In this document: positions 34,248 through 41,868 of the stretch, in pieces
Layout: every line of letters begins with the position of its first letter
Numbering within the stretch: position 1 is the stretch's first letter
DNA from: Oscillospiraceae bacterium MB24-C1
GTDB taxonomy: Bacteria > Bacillota > Clostridia > Oscillospirales > Ruminococcaceae
Direction: 5' to 3'
DNA length: 64,000 nt
NCBI GenBank assembly: GCA_030913685.1
Contig: CP133187.1
Location: 2,608,001 to 2,672,000 of the forward strand
Program-made: the position numbers and the translations under genes
Notes under the pieces: generated by a model
What the model was told of the DNA's origin: nothing
Seen by the model: the letters and a program-made list of their open reading frames with translations, nothing else
Databases searched by the model: none

Positions 34248-34283
34248 AAAGCGCTGCCGTAACTTTTACGGAAGCGCTTTTTC
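34248..34283 (+). terminator. Rho-independent terminator after trpX
   Basis: AAAGCGCTGCCGTAA pairs with TTACGGAAGCGCTTT around CTT and ends in TTTTT. It also separates trpX from the convergent LysM-CAP gene. Confidence 0.85.
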
Positions 34284-34290
34284 TATTGTT

Positions 34291-34899
34291 TTAACCTATG
34301 AACATTTGGGTCCAGTAATTGCCGCTGGGTACATATCCAACGCCAATCTGTGTAAAGGAACTTTTCAGAATATTGGCGCGATGTCCCGGGGAGTTCATCC
34401 AGCCGGTGACGACGGCCTGAGGCGTGCTATATCCCATGGCGATATTCTCGCCCGCAGCACGATAAGAAATACCAAAGTTAGTCATCATGTTAAACGGAGA
34501 ACCATAGGTCGGGCTGGTGTGGGAGAAATAGCCCTTGTCATGCATGTCCTGAGATTTATAACGTGCGACTCTGGAAAGCTCCCAGTTCATGGTGAGAGGT
34601 TTCAGGCCGTTTTTTGCGCGTTCAATGTTGACCAGTCTGACAACCTCGGTCTCATATTCGGTGACAGTGTTTGAAAGGGTGGGGATGGAGAGCACCTGAC
34701 CCGGATAAATCAGATTGGGGTTTTTAATCTGCGGATTTGCCGAAATGATCTCGCTGGTGCCCACCTGGCACTTAACGGCAATTTTCCACATGCAGTCGCC
34801 TTTGACGACGGTATAAGAAGTAGTGTTAGCAGCATTTGCACCGACGGCCAGCATCGCTGCACACATTACGGCGGAAAGCAGCATCGAAAGCTTCTTCAA
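34291..34899 (-). CDS. Secreted LysM-CAP (SCP/YkwD-type) domain protein
   Basis: 202-residue exported protein. Signal peptide residues 1-23 (LSMLLSAVMCAAMLAVGANA). A LysM peptidoglycan-binding domain follows at about residues 27-73 (YTVVKGDCMWKIAVKCQVG, then NPNLIYPGQVLSIP), and then a CAP/SCP domain at about 82-202 with LVNIERAKNGLKPL, the two His positions near YFSHTSPTYG, AGENIAMGY and GWMNSPGHRANIL. This matches spore-associated proteins such as SafA/YkwD-type CAP proteins in architecture. TTG at 34899 follows GGAGGG. A 29-codon Cys-rich frame lies directly upstream on the same strand. Confidence 0.9.
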   Translation of the reverse strand: MKKLSMLLSAVMCAAMLAVGANAANTTSYTVVKGDCMWKIAVKCQVGTSEIISANPQIKNPNLIYPGQVLSIPTLSNTVTEYETEVVRLVNIERAKNGLKPLTMNWELSRVARYKSQDMHDKGYFSHTSPTYGSPFNMMTNFGISYRAAGENIAMGYSTPQAVVTGWMNSPGHRANILKSSFTQIGVGYVPSGNYWTQMFIG

Positions 34900-34933
34900 A
34901 TAATATCCCTCCTGTTGGTATCGGTATCCAATC

Positions 34934-34955
34934 GGCCGGCGCTTAAGCGCCGGCC
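34934..34955. other. Perfect 22 bp palindrome between the small Cys-rich peptide and the LysM-CAP gene
   Basis: GGCCGGCGCTT and AAGCGCCGGCC are exact reverse complements with no gap. As RNA it would form a very stable hairpin, possibly an attenuator or processing site, as there is no T run after it on either strand. Confidence 0.55.
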
Positions 34956-34968
34956 ACAGGTATCACTC

Positions 34969-35058
34969 TTAGCAGCCCCAATTCAGGCACTGGCCAAGCA
35001 TTTGCAACAGAGCGCTGCAGTCAAGAGAACCGCCGCTGAAAGAGAAGCAATTAAACAT
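34969..35058 (-). CDS. 29-residue Cys-rich small peptide (unrecognised)
   Basis: ATG at 35058 is preceded by a perfect GGAGG (35067-35071) with an 8 nt spacer, and the frame runs 29 codons to TAA at 34969-34971. The product starts MFNCFSFSGGSLDC and ends QCLNWGC, giving four cysteines, a Gly-Gly and no charged residue except one Asp. Such a composition suits a spore-coat or modified peptide, but I recognise no family. It lies in the same direction as the LysM-CAP gene, 69 bp ahead, and a stable palindrome separates them. Confidence 0.55.
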   Translation of the reverse strand: MFNCFSFSGGSLDCSALLQMLGQCLNWGC

Positions 35059-35071
35059 TGCAGTTACCTCC

Positions 35072-35394
35072 TTGTCATATTTGCCTTGCAAGTGCATTTA
35101 AAGGTTAACAAAAGAGACAATAAAAAGCAAATGAAATATCTACCTTGTTACTAGGGATTAATTTTACAAGGTTGCATTTCCCAATTATAGGCATAAAACA
35201 TAGAAAATTTAAAAATTTTAAACAAAAAAACATATTTATTATGCTTCCAACAATGTTAAGGGTAATCCAATCTGGCAATATGTACAAAAAAATAAAGCGA
35301 AGTGGAATCGTAAAAACCCTACGCTTAAAGTTTAGTCAAAAATCCTTCTTAAATCAGACTTTTTTAGATTTAATAGGCTGTGAAAAGGTAAATA
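35072..35394. other. AT-rich intergenic region
   Basis: About 320 bp of AT-rich sequence, far poorer in GC than its neighbours. Plus-strand frames here have no ribosome binding site and low-complexity Lys/Asn/Phe content. It must hold the promoter of the small Cys-rich peptide. I see no other feature. Confidence 0.4.
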
Positions 35395-35434
35395 AAAAAT
35401 TCAGATCTTGACAAAAACCAAGACCCGAATTTTA
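35395..35434 (-). terminator. Rho-independent terminator after the XRE-desulfoferrodoxin-like gene
   Basis: AAAAATTCAGATCTTG pairs with CAAGACCCGAATTTT around ACAAAAAC, with one or two mismatches and T/A runs on both sides, so it can act in both directions. Confidence 0.65.
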
Positions 35435-35514
35435 AAAAAGTTGTGTTCTAAAGAATAATTTGTGCAATATTTTTTAATTTCAGCTTTTAAAATACAATAA
35501 TTGGATTAAAAACT

Positions 35515-36096
35515 TTAGCTGTTTACAAACAAACCGTGCTTATTGCAATAAAAATAGAGCTTTCCGTCAAAAGCCAGCGGCAGATTTAACTGCGCCTCCT
35601 GCTCTGGATAAAGTCTGACCAGCGTCAACCGGTTACTAGAGAGATAGGCGACAAAGCTGATAAAGTGCGCCTTGTTCATGTCGTGATCAAAAGTCACAAA
35701 GTATTGGTTGTCGATGATTTCAAGTCTGGCAGCGTGTGCGCTATCTGCGGGCTGAGGCGTGAGCGGTTCCAGCTTTCGGCCGCAGCACGAAATTTCAGCA
35801 GCGCCGGTGCTGTTTACAATGCTGCCGCAGTTCGGGCAGACATAGAACTTTAATCGTTTCATATTACCTCCATCCATGGGGTTTTCGCCGATGTCACCCG
35901 TGAGGATACGCTCGACGCTTACGCCCAAAATTTCTGAAAGCGTGCCGAGCAGCGAAACGTCGGGGCAGCCTAAGCCACGCTCCCATTTCGATATGGCTTT
36001 ATCGCTTATATTCATAGCGTCTGCAATCTGTTTTTGGGTTAGGCCCTTTTCTTTTCTTAAAGCCAAAATAAGGCCGCCAACTTTGCTGCAATCCAT
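35515..36096 (-). CDS. XRE-family regulator with desulfoferrodoxin-like C-terminal domain
   Basis: 193 residues. Residues 5-60 form a helix-turn-helix (LILALRKEKGLTQKQIADAM, then DKAISKWERGLGCPD). From about residue 80 a Cys cluster YVCPNCGSIV and SCCGRKLEPL looks like the metal site seen in desulfoferrodoxin-type modules. The final 70 residues (YFVTFDHDMNKAHFISFVAY to LYFYCNKHGLF) resemble the superoxide-reductase-like part. Known relatives are common in Clostridia, but their signal is undefined. An iron, oxygen or redox role is a guess. ATG at 36096 is preceded by GGAGGTGAAACGC, better than two upstream in-frame starts. Confidence 0.8.
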   Translation of the reverse strand: MDCSKVGGLILALRKEKGLTQKQIADAMNISDKAISKWERGLGCPDVSLLGTLSEILGVSVERILTGDIGENPMDGGNMKRLKFYVCPNCGSIVNSTGAAEISCCGRKLEPLTPQPADSAHAARLEIIDNQYFVTFDHDMNKAHFISFVAYLSSNRLTLVRLYPEQEAQLNLPLAFDGKLYFYCNKHGLFVNS

Positions 36097-36374
36097 GCGT
36101 TTCACCTCCATTAACAATATAGCATGTAATCGACTAATTTTTCAATAAACGCTCCGTAGAGTTTTGTTCGCAATGGCTTCGCGCTTGCATCATTTCAATA
36201 TTCGTAATTTCAGTCACACACGAAAATACAGATGTAGCCCTGTCTTCAAACCGCAAATAAAACAATATAATTTCGACATTTTTGTGACAATTAATTTAAA
36301 AATAATGTTTATTATAGCGAAAATTAGTATTATAATGATGTGAGAATACTTATTTTGCTAAGGGAGGATTCATT

Positions 36375-37223
36375 ATGATATCCAAAGAACTGGCTCAAGT
36401 AATTTTAGATAAGGTGCATCAGGTTATGCCGCATCCGCTCATCATCTGCGGAACTGGCGGAGAAGTGTATGCAGCCTCTATAAAAGCTAGAGTTGGAAAT
36501 ATTCACGACATATCTAAATCAATCTTAGCGGGACGTTTAAATGAATCCGTAATCACGCCAGAAATGCAGGAGGAATATCTGCGTCAGGGTAAGGATGTCC
36601 GCAATGGTATACATATTCCCATCGTTGTACGTGGAGAAAAAATCGCCACGGTGGGCATAACGGGAGACCCGCCTGTCGTGCGGCCTTACAGCAATATGAT
36701 CAAGCTTATGATAGAGCTTGTTTATGAAGAGGCCCTTGTTCGTGAGAGTATTGTGAAGACGCATGAAGAGGTCAATGAAAGCTTTGGCGAGCTGGCCGCT
36801 ACTTCTCAGTCGCTCTACGCCAGTGCGGAAATGATTGCCGCCGCAAATGAATCGGGCAATTCTATTGTGCAGGAAGTCACCGAGATCCTGACAAAGGTTA
36901 AAAACAATTTGATGTTAATAGACAATATTGCTAAAAAGACCAATCTCATTTCCGTAAATGCCGCGATTGAATCGGCGCGGGCCGGCGTGCATGGGCGGAG
37001 CTTTGCTGTTGTGGCAAGCGAGATTAAAAAGCTGTCGAATGATACGTCGGAATACGCGCACAAAATTACAGAATTAAACGATCATTTTGCAGCAAAATTT
37101 CAGGATATTCTTAAAATCATCGATGAAAACCATGCGGTCTCTTTTGATCAGAAAGAATCGCTTAAAGTACTTACCGAAAAAACCGAAAGCATAAAAGAGT
37201 CGCTTGAGAGCCTTTTGCATTAA
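36375..37223 (+). CDS. Soluble chemoreceptor-like protein: diacid-recognition domain fused to an MCP signalling tip
   Basis: 282 residues with no membrane segment. Residues 1 to about 125 resemble the putative sugar-diacid recognition domain of CdaR regulators ([29 protein letters not shown], then [20 protein letters not shown]). Residues 135-275 are a shortened methyl-accepting signalling domain with the conserved tip [20 protein letters not shown] and [17 protein letters not shown] cytoplasmic sensor feeding CheA is the natural reading. ATG at 36375 follows AAGGGAGGATTC. It is monocistronic, with a terminator at 37271. Confidence 0.82.
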   Translation: MISKELAQVILDKVHQVMPHPLIICGTGGEVYAASIKARVGNIHDISKSILAGRLNESVITPEMQEEYLRQGKDVRNGIHIPIVVRGEKIATVGITGDPPVVRPYSNMIKLMIELVYEEALVRESIVKTHEEVNESFGELAATSQSLYASAEMIAAANESGNSIVQEVTEILTKVKNNLMLIDNIAKKTNLISVNAAIESARAGVHGRSFAVVASEIKKLSNDTSEYAHKITELNDHFAAKFQDILKIIDENHAVSFDQKESLKVLTEKTESIKESLESLLH

Positions 37224-37270
37224 AGGCTAAGTATCACCGATTGTCAAATAGTTTTCCCTAAAAAGAAAAT

Positions 37271-37313
37271 AAGCTCCAAAATGGCTGATAAAGCCGTTCT
37301 TGGAGCTTATTTA
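37271..37313 (+). terminator. Rho-independent terminator after the diacid-sensor gene
   Basis: AAGCTCCAA pairs with TTGGAGCTT, with an inner ATGGC/GCCGT step, followed by ATTT. Confidence 0.65.
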
Positions 37314-37331
37314 GCATGTTCTTAAAAACAG

Positions 37332-37700
37332 CTATATCATTATTTCTTTAATAATAAGATAAATCACAAATAACCAAATGGCTACAATAGGTAACGCAAA
37401 ATACCACTTCTTAGGTCTGCCGTCAGCCCATAATCCTTCGGCTCGAACACGGCACTCTGCAAACACGTCGGGCGGAATCAATCGTACTGTTAGAGCGATA
37501 AGACTTGGCAATATAATGACGTCGTCTAAATAACCCAACACGGGTATAAAATCTGGGATAAGGTCAATGGGAGACAATGCGTATACAATTGTTATGCCAG
37601 CGAGAATTTTGGCTATCACCGGTGTTTCTTTTTCCCTTAATGCTATGAAAACAGCGGGAATATCTATTTTTATTTGTTTAGCGCTTTCTTTTAGACCCAT
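37332..37700 (-). CDS. DUF1232 (YkvA-type) small membrane protein
   Basis: 122-residue protein with the DUF1232 core YALSPIDLIPDFIPVLGYLD near residues 40-60, a signature of YkvA-like proteins of unknown function. A C-terminal membrane helix follows (FALPIVAIWLFVIYLIIKEI). ATG at 37700 is my choice. A TTG directly before it is possible. The ribosome binding site is weak (AGCGG). It is the only protein gene between the diacid sensor and the tRNA cluster. Confidence 0.8.
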   Translation of the reverse strand: MGLKESAKQIKIDIPAVFIALREKETPVIAKILAGITIVYALSPIDLIPDFIPVLGYLDDVIILPSLIALTVRLIPPDVFAECRVRAEGLWADGRPKKWYFALPIVAIWLFVIYLIIKEIMI

Positions 37701-37762
37701 CAAGATACCGCTTTCTGCTTAATAAATTAATTTTTTATTTACGCTTATCATCATTATTACAA

Positions 37763-37802
37763 AAAATCCATGTATGAGGTTCAATCCTCACACATGGATT
37801 TT
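37763..37802 (-). terminator. Rho-independent terminator of the tRNA operon
   Basis: AAAATCCATGTATGAGG and CCTCACACATGGATTTT pair almost perfectly. On the minus strand the hairpin follows tRNA-Gln and runs into TTTTTT. Confidence 0.85.
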
Positions 37803-37804
37803 CC

Positions 37805-37880
37805 TGGTTGGGCTGGCTGGATTCGAACCAGCGGGATGCCAGAGTCAAAGTCTGGTGCCTTACCGCTTGGCTACAGCCCA
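37805..37880 (-). tRNA. tRNA-Gln (anticodon TTG)
   Basis: Minus-strand cloverleaf: acceptor TGGGCTG/CAGCCCA, anticodon stem CAGAC...TCTG with loop CTTTGAC (anticodon TTG), T arm GGTTCGAATCC, discriminator A and encoded CCA. Confidence 0.97.
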
Positions 37881-37895
37881 ATAAAAGGAGATATG

Positions 37896-37920
37896 AAAAA
37901 AAGGCGTGAAGCCTTTTTTT
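37896..37920 (-). terminator. Hairpin between tRNA-His and tRNA-Gln
   Basis: AAAAAAAGGC and GCCTTTTTTT pair perfectly around GTGAA. It has the look of a terminator, so tRNA-Gln may depend on read-through or its own promoter. Confidence 0.6.
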
Positions 37921-37928
37921 CATATCAG

Positions 37929-38006
37929 TGGGGTGGATAATCGGATTCGAACCGACGGCCTCCAGGGCCACAACCTGGCGCTCTAACCGACTGAGCTATA
38001 CCCACC
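37929..38006 (-). tRNA. tRNA-His (anticodon GTG)
   Basis: Minus-strand cloverleaf with the extra G-1 paired to C73, acceptor GTGGGTA/TATCCAC, anticodon loop GTTGTGG (anticodon GTG), T arm GGTTCGAATCC and encoded CCA. Confidence 0.97.
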
Positions 38007-38062
38007 ATGTACAAAAGAACAAAAGCTTGCGTGCCGCCACAAAGGACGTTTAAACAGCTTAT

Positions 38063-38139
38063 TGGTGCGCCAGAAGGGACTCGAACCCCTGGCCTACTGC
38101 TTAGAAGGCAGTTGCTCTATCCAGCTGAGCTACTGGCGC
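38063..38139 (-). tRNA. tRNA-Arg (anticodon TCT)
   Basis: Minus-strand cloverleaf: acceptor GCGCCAG/CTGGCGC, D arm AGCTCAGCTGGATAGAGC, anticodon loop CTTCTAA (anticodon TCT), T arm GGTTCGAGTCC, discriminator A and encoded CCA. Confidence 0.97.
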
Positions 38140-38152
38140 ACATAGAAATGGA

Positions 38153-38226
<74 letters not shown>

Positions 38227-38416
38227 ATACCGTTTGACAGCGTCATTAATTCTACCAAATAACATCAGGTTTGTCAACAAGAATTTACTTCGATGGCGCA
38301 AGAAGATGAAAAGACACGCAATAATTTAAAAAAACCAGGAAAGCAATCATAATTTCTGCACTAAAAGGGCGCATACTGGCCGAAAGATATCCCCCCGGCC
38401 AGCCAAATCAAACAAT

Positions 38417-39094
38417 TTACTTTGAAAATTTAAGCATTTGCCGCACGATATGGGCCGACTGCTCAGCGGCGCGGTCCTTAAAGGTGTCATAGGTCATGGC
38501 GGCCTCGTCATCAGCGCTGTCGGACATGGTGCGGATAATCAAAAACGGCTTGTCGTTGACAAAGGCGGCGTGAGCGATGGCGGCACCCTCCATTTCGACA
38601 CAAAGCGGCGAGAGACGCTCGACAATGCGGTCCTTAACCGGGCCGCCTTGCACAAACACGTCGCCGGTGGCGATGCATCCGCTGTAATATGTAAACTCGC
38701 CCAGCGCGTCACAGGCCTTCTGCGCCAACGCCAGCAGCTTTTTATCGGCGTCAAAATTTAGCCGGAAAGGGTAGTAGTTTTTCATCAGCGGTTCGGCGTC
38801 GTGGAAGGCGGCGTTGGTCGAAAGCACGACGTCCAGCACCTTCAGGCGCTTGTCCACCGCGCCCGCGATACCCACGTTGATGACGGCGTCGGCCTTCATC
38901 TCGCGGATCATCAGCGAAGCGCAGAGCGCCGCGTTGACCTTGCCAATGCTGCAGCATACGACTGCCACCTGCTGACCCTCGAGCGTACCGCGGTAAAAGG
39001 TACTACCATAGTGTTGTTCCTGGCTCTCAATATCCATTGCGTCGCACAGCAGCGCGACCTCCTCGGGCAGTGCCCCAATAATTCCCCAGATCAT
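38417..39094 (-). CDS. mtnN: 5'-methylthioadenosine/S-adenosylhomocysteine nucleosidase
   Basis: 225-residue phosphorylase-fold enzyme that removes adenine from MTA and SAH. Opening IWGIIGALPEEVALL carries the catalytic Glu near residue 12. VINVGIAGAVDKRLKVLDVV, SGCIATGDVFVQ, CVEMEGAAIAHAAF (substrate Glu near 174) and RTMSDSADD (catalytic Asp) are all present. ATG at 39094 is preceded by AGGAGG. Upstream in-frame starts are not supported. It follows cysS by 88 bp on the same strand. MtnN recycles sulfur compounds and cysS consumes cysteine, so shared expression is plausible. Confidence 0.95.
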   Translation of the reverse strand: MIWGIIGALPEEVALLCDAMDIESQEQHYGSTFYRGTLEGQQVAVVCCSIGKVNAALCASLMIREMKADAVINVGIAGAVDKRLKVLDVVLSTNAAFHDAEPLMKNYYPFRLNFDADKKLLALAQKACDALGEFTYYSGCIATGDVFVQGGPVKDRIVERLSPLCVEMEGAAIAHAAFVNDKPFLIIRTMSDSADDEAAMTYDTFKDRAAEQSAHIVRQMLKFSK

Positions 39095-39181
39095 GGGCAA
39101 ACCTCCTTTTAGATTGATGTCATGGCGAGCCACCCGGAATTGGCGGGCGGCTCGCAGTGTTGTGTCCTTGGGACGACGGGT

Positions 39182-40576
39182 CTATTCCTTGTGCCACTTG
39201 ATGCCCTGCGGGGTATCCTCCAGAACAATGCCCTGCGCCTTCAACTCATCGCGGATGGCGTCGGCGGTTTTAAAATCCTTGGCTTTTCTGGCGGCCTGAC
39301 GCTTTTCGATTAACGCTTCAATCTCGGCGTCAAGGCTGTGGGCCTTTCGGTTATACAAAATGCCCAGCACGTTGGTCAGCTCGTCGAAGCAGGCGGTGGC
39401 ATAGGCGACCGTCTCGGTCGACTTAGGCTCAGCAAAAAAGCTGTTGCAGTCGCGAACCAAATCAAACAGCGCGGCGATAGCGTCGGCGGTGTTCAGGTCG
39501 TCGTCCATGGCGTCGATGAAGGCCTGACGGCGCGTGTCCACCGTCTGGCGGAAAGCATTCTCACCCTCAACAGGGGCGGGAGCCGCGTGGGTCGCTGCAA
39601 AATCGAGGTGGTCGCGGCAGGTGTAAAGGCGGTCGAGCGCCGCGCGGCACTGCTCGATAATGTCGTAGCTGTAATTGATGGGGGTGCGGTAGTGCGCCTG
39701 AAGCATCAGGAATTTGATCGGTTCATAACCGAATTTCTCGGCCACGTCACGGGTGGTGAAGAAGTTGCCAAGGCTTTTGCTCATCTTGCGGTTATCGACG
39801 TTGATAAAGCCATTGTGCATCCAGTAGCGGGCGTATTCATGGCCGGAGCAGCACTCGCCCTGTGCGATTTCGTTTTCGTGATGGGGGAAAATCAGGTCGC
39901 TGCCGCCGCAGTGGATATCAATGGTCTCACCGAGGTGTTTTCTGATCATCGCGGTGCATTCAATGTGCCAGCCGGGGCGTCCGTTGCCCCACGGCGACGC
40001 CCAGTATGGTTCGCCGGGCTTGGCAGCCTTCCAGAGGGTGAAATCCAGCGGGTCTTCCTTGTGCTCAGAGACGTCGATGCGGCTGCCCGATTCAAGGTCC
40101 TCAATCGGCATGTGCGAGAGCTTGCCGTACTCGTCAAACTTGCGGCTGCGGAAATACACGCTGCCCTGTGACGGATAGGCGAACCCTTTTTCTTCGAGCG
40201 TCTTGATGACGTTGATGATCTCATCCATTGTCTCGGTCGCCTTGGGATGCACTGTCGCGGGGCGGATACCCAATCCCTCGGCGTCGGTCATATATTCCTT
40301 GATATAGGTGGCAGCGATGTCGGGAACGGTCGTACCCTCATCGTTGGCGCGGTTGATGAGCTTGTCGTCAATGTCAGTAAAGTTCTGGACGAAAGTCACC
40401 TCGTAGCCGCGATACTCAAAATAGCGACGCAGCGTGTCAAACACGCAGATGGGGCGCGCGTTGCCGATGTGGATGAAGTTGTAAACAGTGGGGCCGCAGG
40501 CGTATATTTTCACCTTGCCCGGTTCCAGCGGCACAAACTCTTCCTTCTGCCGTGTCAGGGTATTATAAATTTTCAA
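39182..40576 (-). CDS. cysS: Cysteinyl-tRNA synthetase
   Basis: 464-residue class I aminoacyl-tRNA synthetase. The HIGH motif appears as FIHIGNARP (about residues 30-38), with the zinc-ligand Cys in YACGPTVY just before. GWHIECTAM and GGSDLIFPHHENEIAQ supply further zinc ligands, and KMSKSLGNFFT is the KMSKS loop (about 267). Start TTG at 40576, 8 nt behind AAAAGGAG. GTG at 40585 overlaps that site. A cysteine-specific T-box lies directly upstream, so expression should rise when tRNA-Cys is uncharged. Confidence 0.97.
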   Translation of the reverse strand: MKIYNTLTRQKEEFVPLEPGKVKIYACGPTVYNFIHIGNARPICVFDTLRRYFEYRGYEVTFVQNFTDIDDKLINRANDEGTTVPDIAATYIKEYMTDAEGLGIRPATVHPKATETMDEIINVIKTLEEKGFAYPSQGSVYFRSRKFDEYGKLSHMPIEDLESGSRIDVSEHKEDPLDFTLWKAAKPGEPYWASPWGNGRPGWHIECTAMIRKHLGETIDIHCGGSDLIFPHHENEIAQGECCSGHEYARYWMHNGFINVDNRKMSKSLGNFFTTRDVAEKFGYEPIKFLMLQAHYRTPINYSYDIIEQCRAALDRLYTCRDHLDFAATHAAPAPVEGENAFRQTVDTRRQAFIDAMDDDLNTADAIAALFDLVRDCNSFFAEPKSTETVAYATACFDELTNVLGILYNRKAHSLDAEIEALIEKRQAARKAKDFKTADAIRDELKAQGIVLEDTPQGIKWHKE

Positions 40577-40645
40577 AGAGACCACTCCTTTTGTTGAGGG
40601 CGCGCCGATGCAGCAGCTCGGGGCTTCCCTAATGATTATTGTATC

Positions 40646-40860
40646 AAAAAGCCGTCCTCATGCAACTGCACGAAGACGGCTTGATTACCGCTGTTCCACT
40701 TCGGGGAAGAAAGCAGCCCTTAACGCGGGCAAACGCAGGCGGGGTAGTGACGCCGAAGCGGCGCGTTCTCTCGCTGTGCTGGCGGGTGCACGGTTTCCTG
40801 CTCTTTTACGCCGCGGCTTTCAGCCGGTGACCGCAGCTCTCTGAGGTGAAAGAATGTGAG
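40646..40860 (-). promoter_or_regulatory. T-box riboswitch, cysteine specifier, controlling cysS
   Basis: Minus-strand leader. AGAGAG GA-motif (complement of 40837-40842) is followed by GCGGTCACCGGCTGAAAGCC stem I elements and a specifier segment CCGTGCACC in which TGC (complement of 40788-40790, Cys) precedes the usual ACC. A T-box-like GAAGTGGAACAGCGGTA lies at 40685-40701, one base longer in its centre than the canonical motif. The terminator arms AGCCGTC and GACGGCT flank 40650-40682 with a T run. Specifier and gene agree. Confidence 0.85.
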
Positions 40861-40910
40861 AAAACCCTTCCCGTTAAACGCATCAATATTTAAAAGTTTA
40901 TAATAATACT

Positions 40911-40939
40911 ACTCTAGCATATGACTAAAAAAATTGCAA
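40911..40939 (-). promoter_or_regulatory. Probable promoter of the cysS leader
   Basis: On the minus strand TTGCAA (40934-40939), 17 bp, then TAGAGT (40911-40916), about 70 bp upstream of the first T-box elements. The -10 matches at four of six positions. Confidence 0.45.
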
Positions 40940-41107
40940 GAGAACCGCAAAATTACGGCACGCTGACCATAATGGTGTGGCAGGGGATGAGAATGCCTCA
41001 CAGCGTCAGCGCGCGAAAAACGCCGCTGTTTGATAGCGGCGAAATTAGGGCGGGGAGCAAGCTGTGATCTTATCTTCATTGTGAACGGGCAAAGGTTAAA
41101 ACGCGGA

Positions 41108-41255
41108 TGCCGCCTAAAGCGGCAAGAGGAAACCGCTGACAAGGGGTCCCCCTTGCAAAAACAGTCTCCCGGACTTTCTGCGCCCCCGCCTGTATTTATT
41201 GAATGAAAAGCACGCGAAGGGGTACTGCCCGAAACTTTTTGTAAAAAGCTTGACC
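41108..41255 (-). repeat. GC-rich dispersed intergenic repeat, copy 3 (inverted)
   Basis: On the minus strand it begins GGTCAAGCTTTTTA, continues GTTTCGGGCAGTACCCC and ACAGGCGGGGG, then ACTGTTTTTGCAAGGGGGAC and CAGCGGTTTCCTC, the same block order as at 23703-23846. Non-coding. It fills the gap between the cysS leader and pgsA. Confidence 0.55.
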
Positions 41256-41283
41256 TAAAACTTTAATACAGTCACTAACACGC

Positions 41284-41865
41284 TTACATATCGCTGAACA
41301 GCAGTGCGCGGTTTTTCCAGACATAATTAAAGCCAGAAAGCAGCGTGAAGAACACCGAAGCATACATCAGCACCAAAGAGATAACATTTCCGACGGTGTC
41401 CAACCCGCCGGACAGCAGACCGCTTAGTGGTGAAGACGCCAGCCACAGCCACAGCAGCACCCAGATAATCCAGATCATCTGGGTAACGGTTTTCATCTTG
41501 CCCCATTTGTCGGCGGCGATGACCAACCCTTCTCCGGCGGCGATGAGCCGCAGTGAAGTCACCAGAAACTCACGGGTGAGAATCACAATAACCACCCACG
41601 CGGGGGCAAGCTTCAGTGCGACAAAACAAATCATAGCACTCATCACAAGAATTTTATCGGCCAGTGGGTCCATCAACTTGCCGAAGGTGGTGATAAGGTT
41701 ATGGCGCCGCGCAATTTTACCGTCGAGCATGTCGGTTAGGCTGGCAGCCGCAAAAACCAGCAGCGCTATCAGGTTAAACGCACCAGAGTTGCCCGCCATA
41801 AGAAAAAACACAAAGAACGGCACCAGTATGATGCGCAGCATCGTCAGCTTATTCGGAAGGTTCAT
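41284..41865 (-). CDS. pgsA: CDP-diacylglycerol-glycerol-3-phosphate 3-phosphatidyltransferase
   Basis: 193-residue membrane enzyme making phosphatidylglycerol phosphate. The CDP-alcohol phosphotransferase motif is complete: DMLDGKIARR, then FGKLMDPLADK (about residues 45-72). Four or five hydrophobic segments follow. N-terminal NLPNKLTMLRIILVPFFVFF is typical of PgsA. It starts 3 bp after rimO ends, so both are in one operon with rimO upstream. Confidence 0.94.
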   Translation of the reverse strand: MNLPNKLTMLRIILVPFFVFFLMAGNSGAFNLIALLVFAAASLTDMLDGKIARRHNLITTFGKLMDPLADKILVMSAMICFVALKLAPAWVVIVILTREFLVTSLRLIAAGEGLVIAADKWGKMKTVTQMIWIIWVLLWLWLASSPLSGLLSGGLDTVGNVISLVLMYASVFFTLLSGFNYVWKNRALLFSDM

Positions 41866-41868
41866 TGT

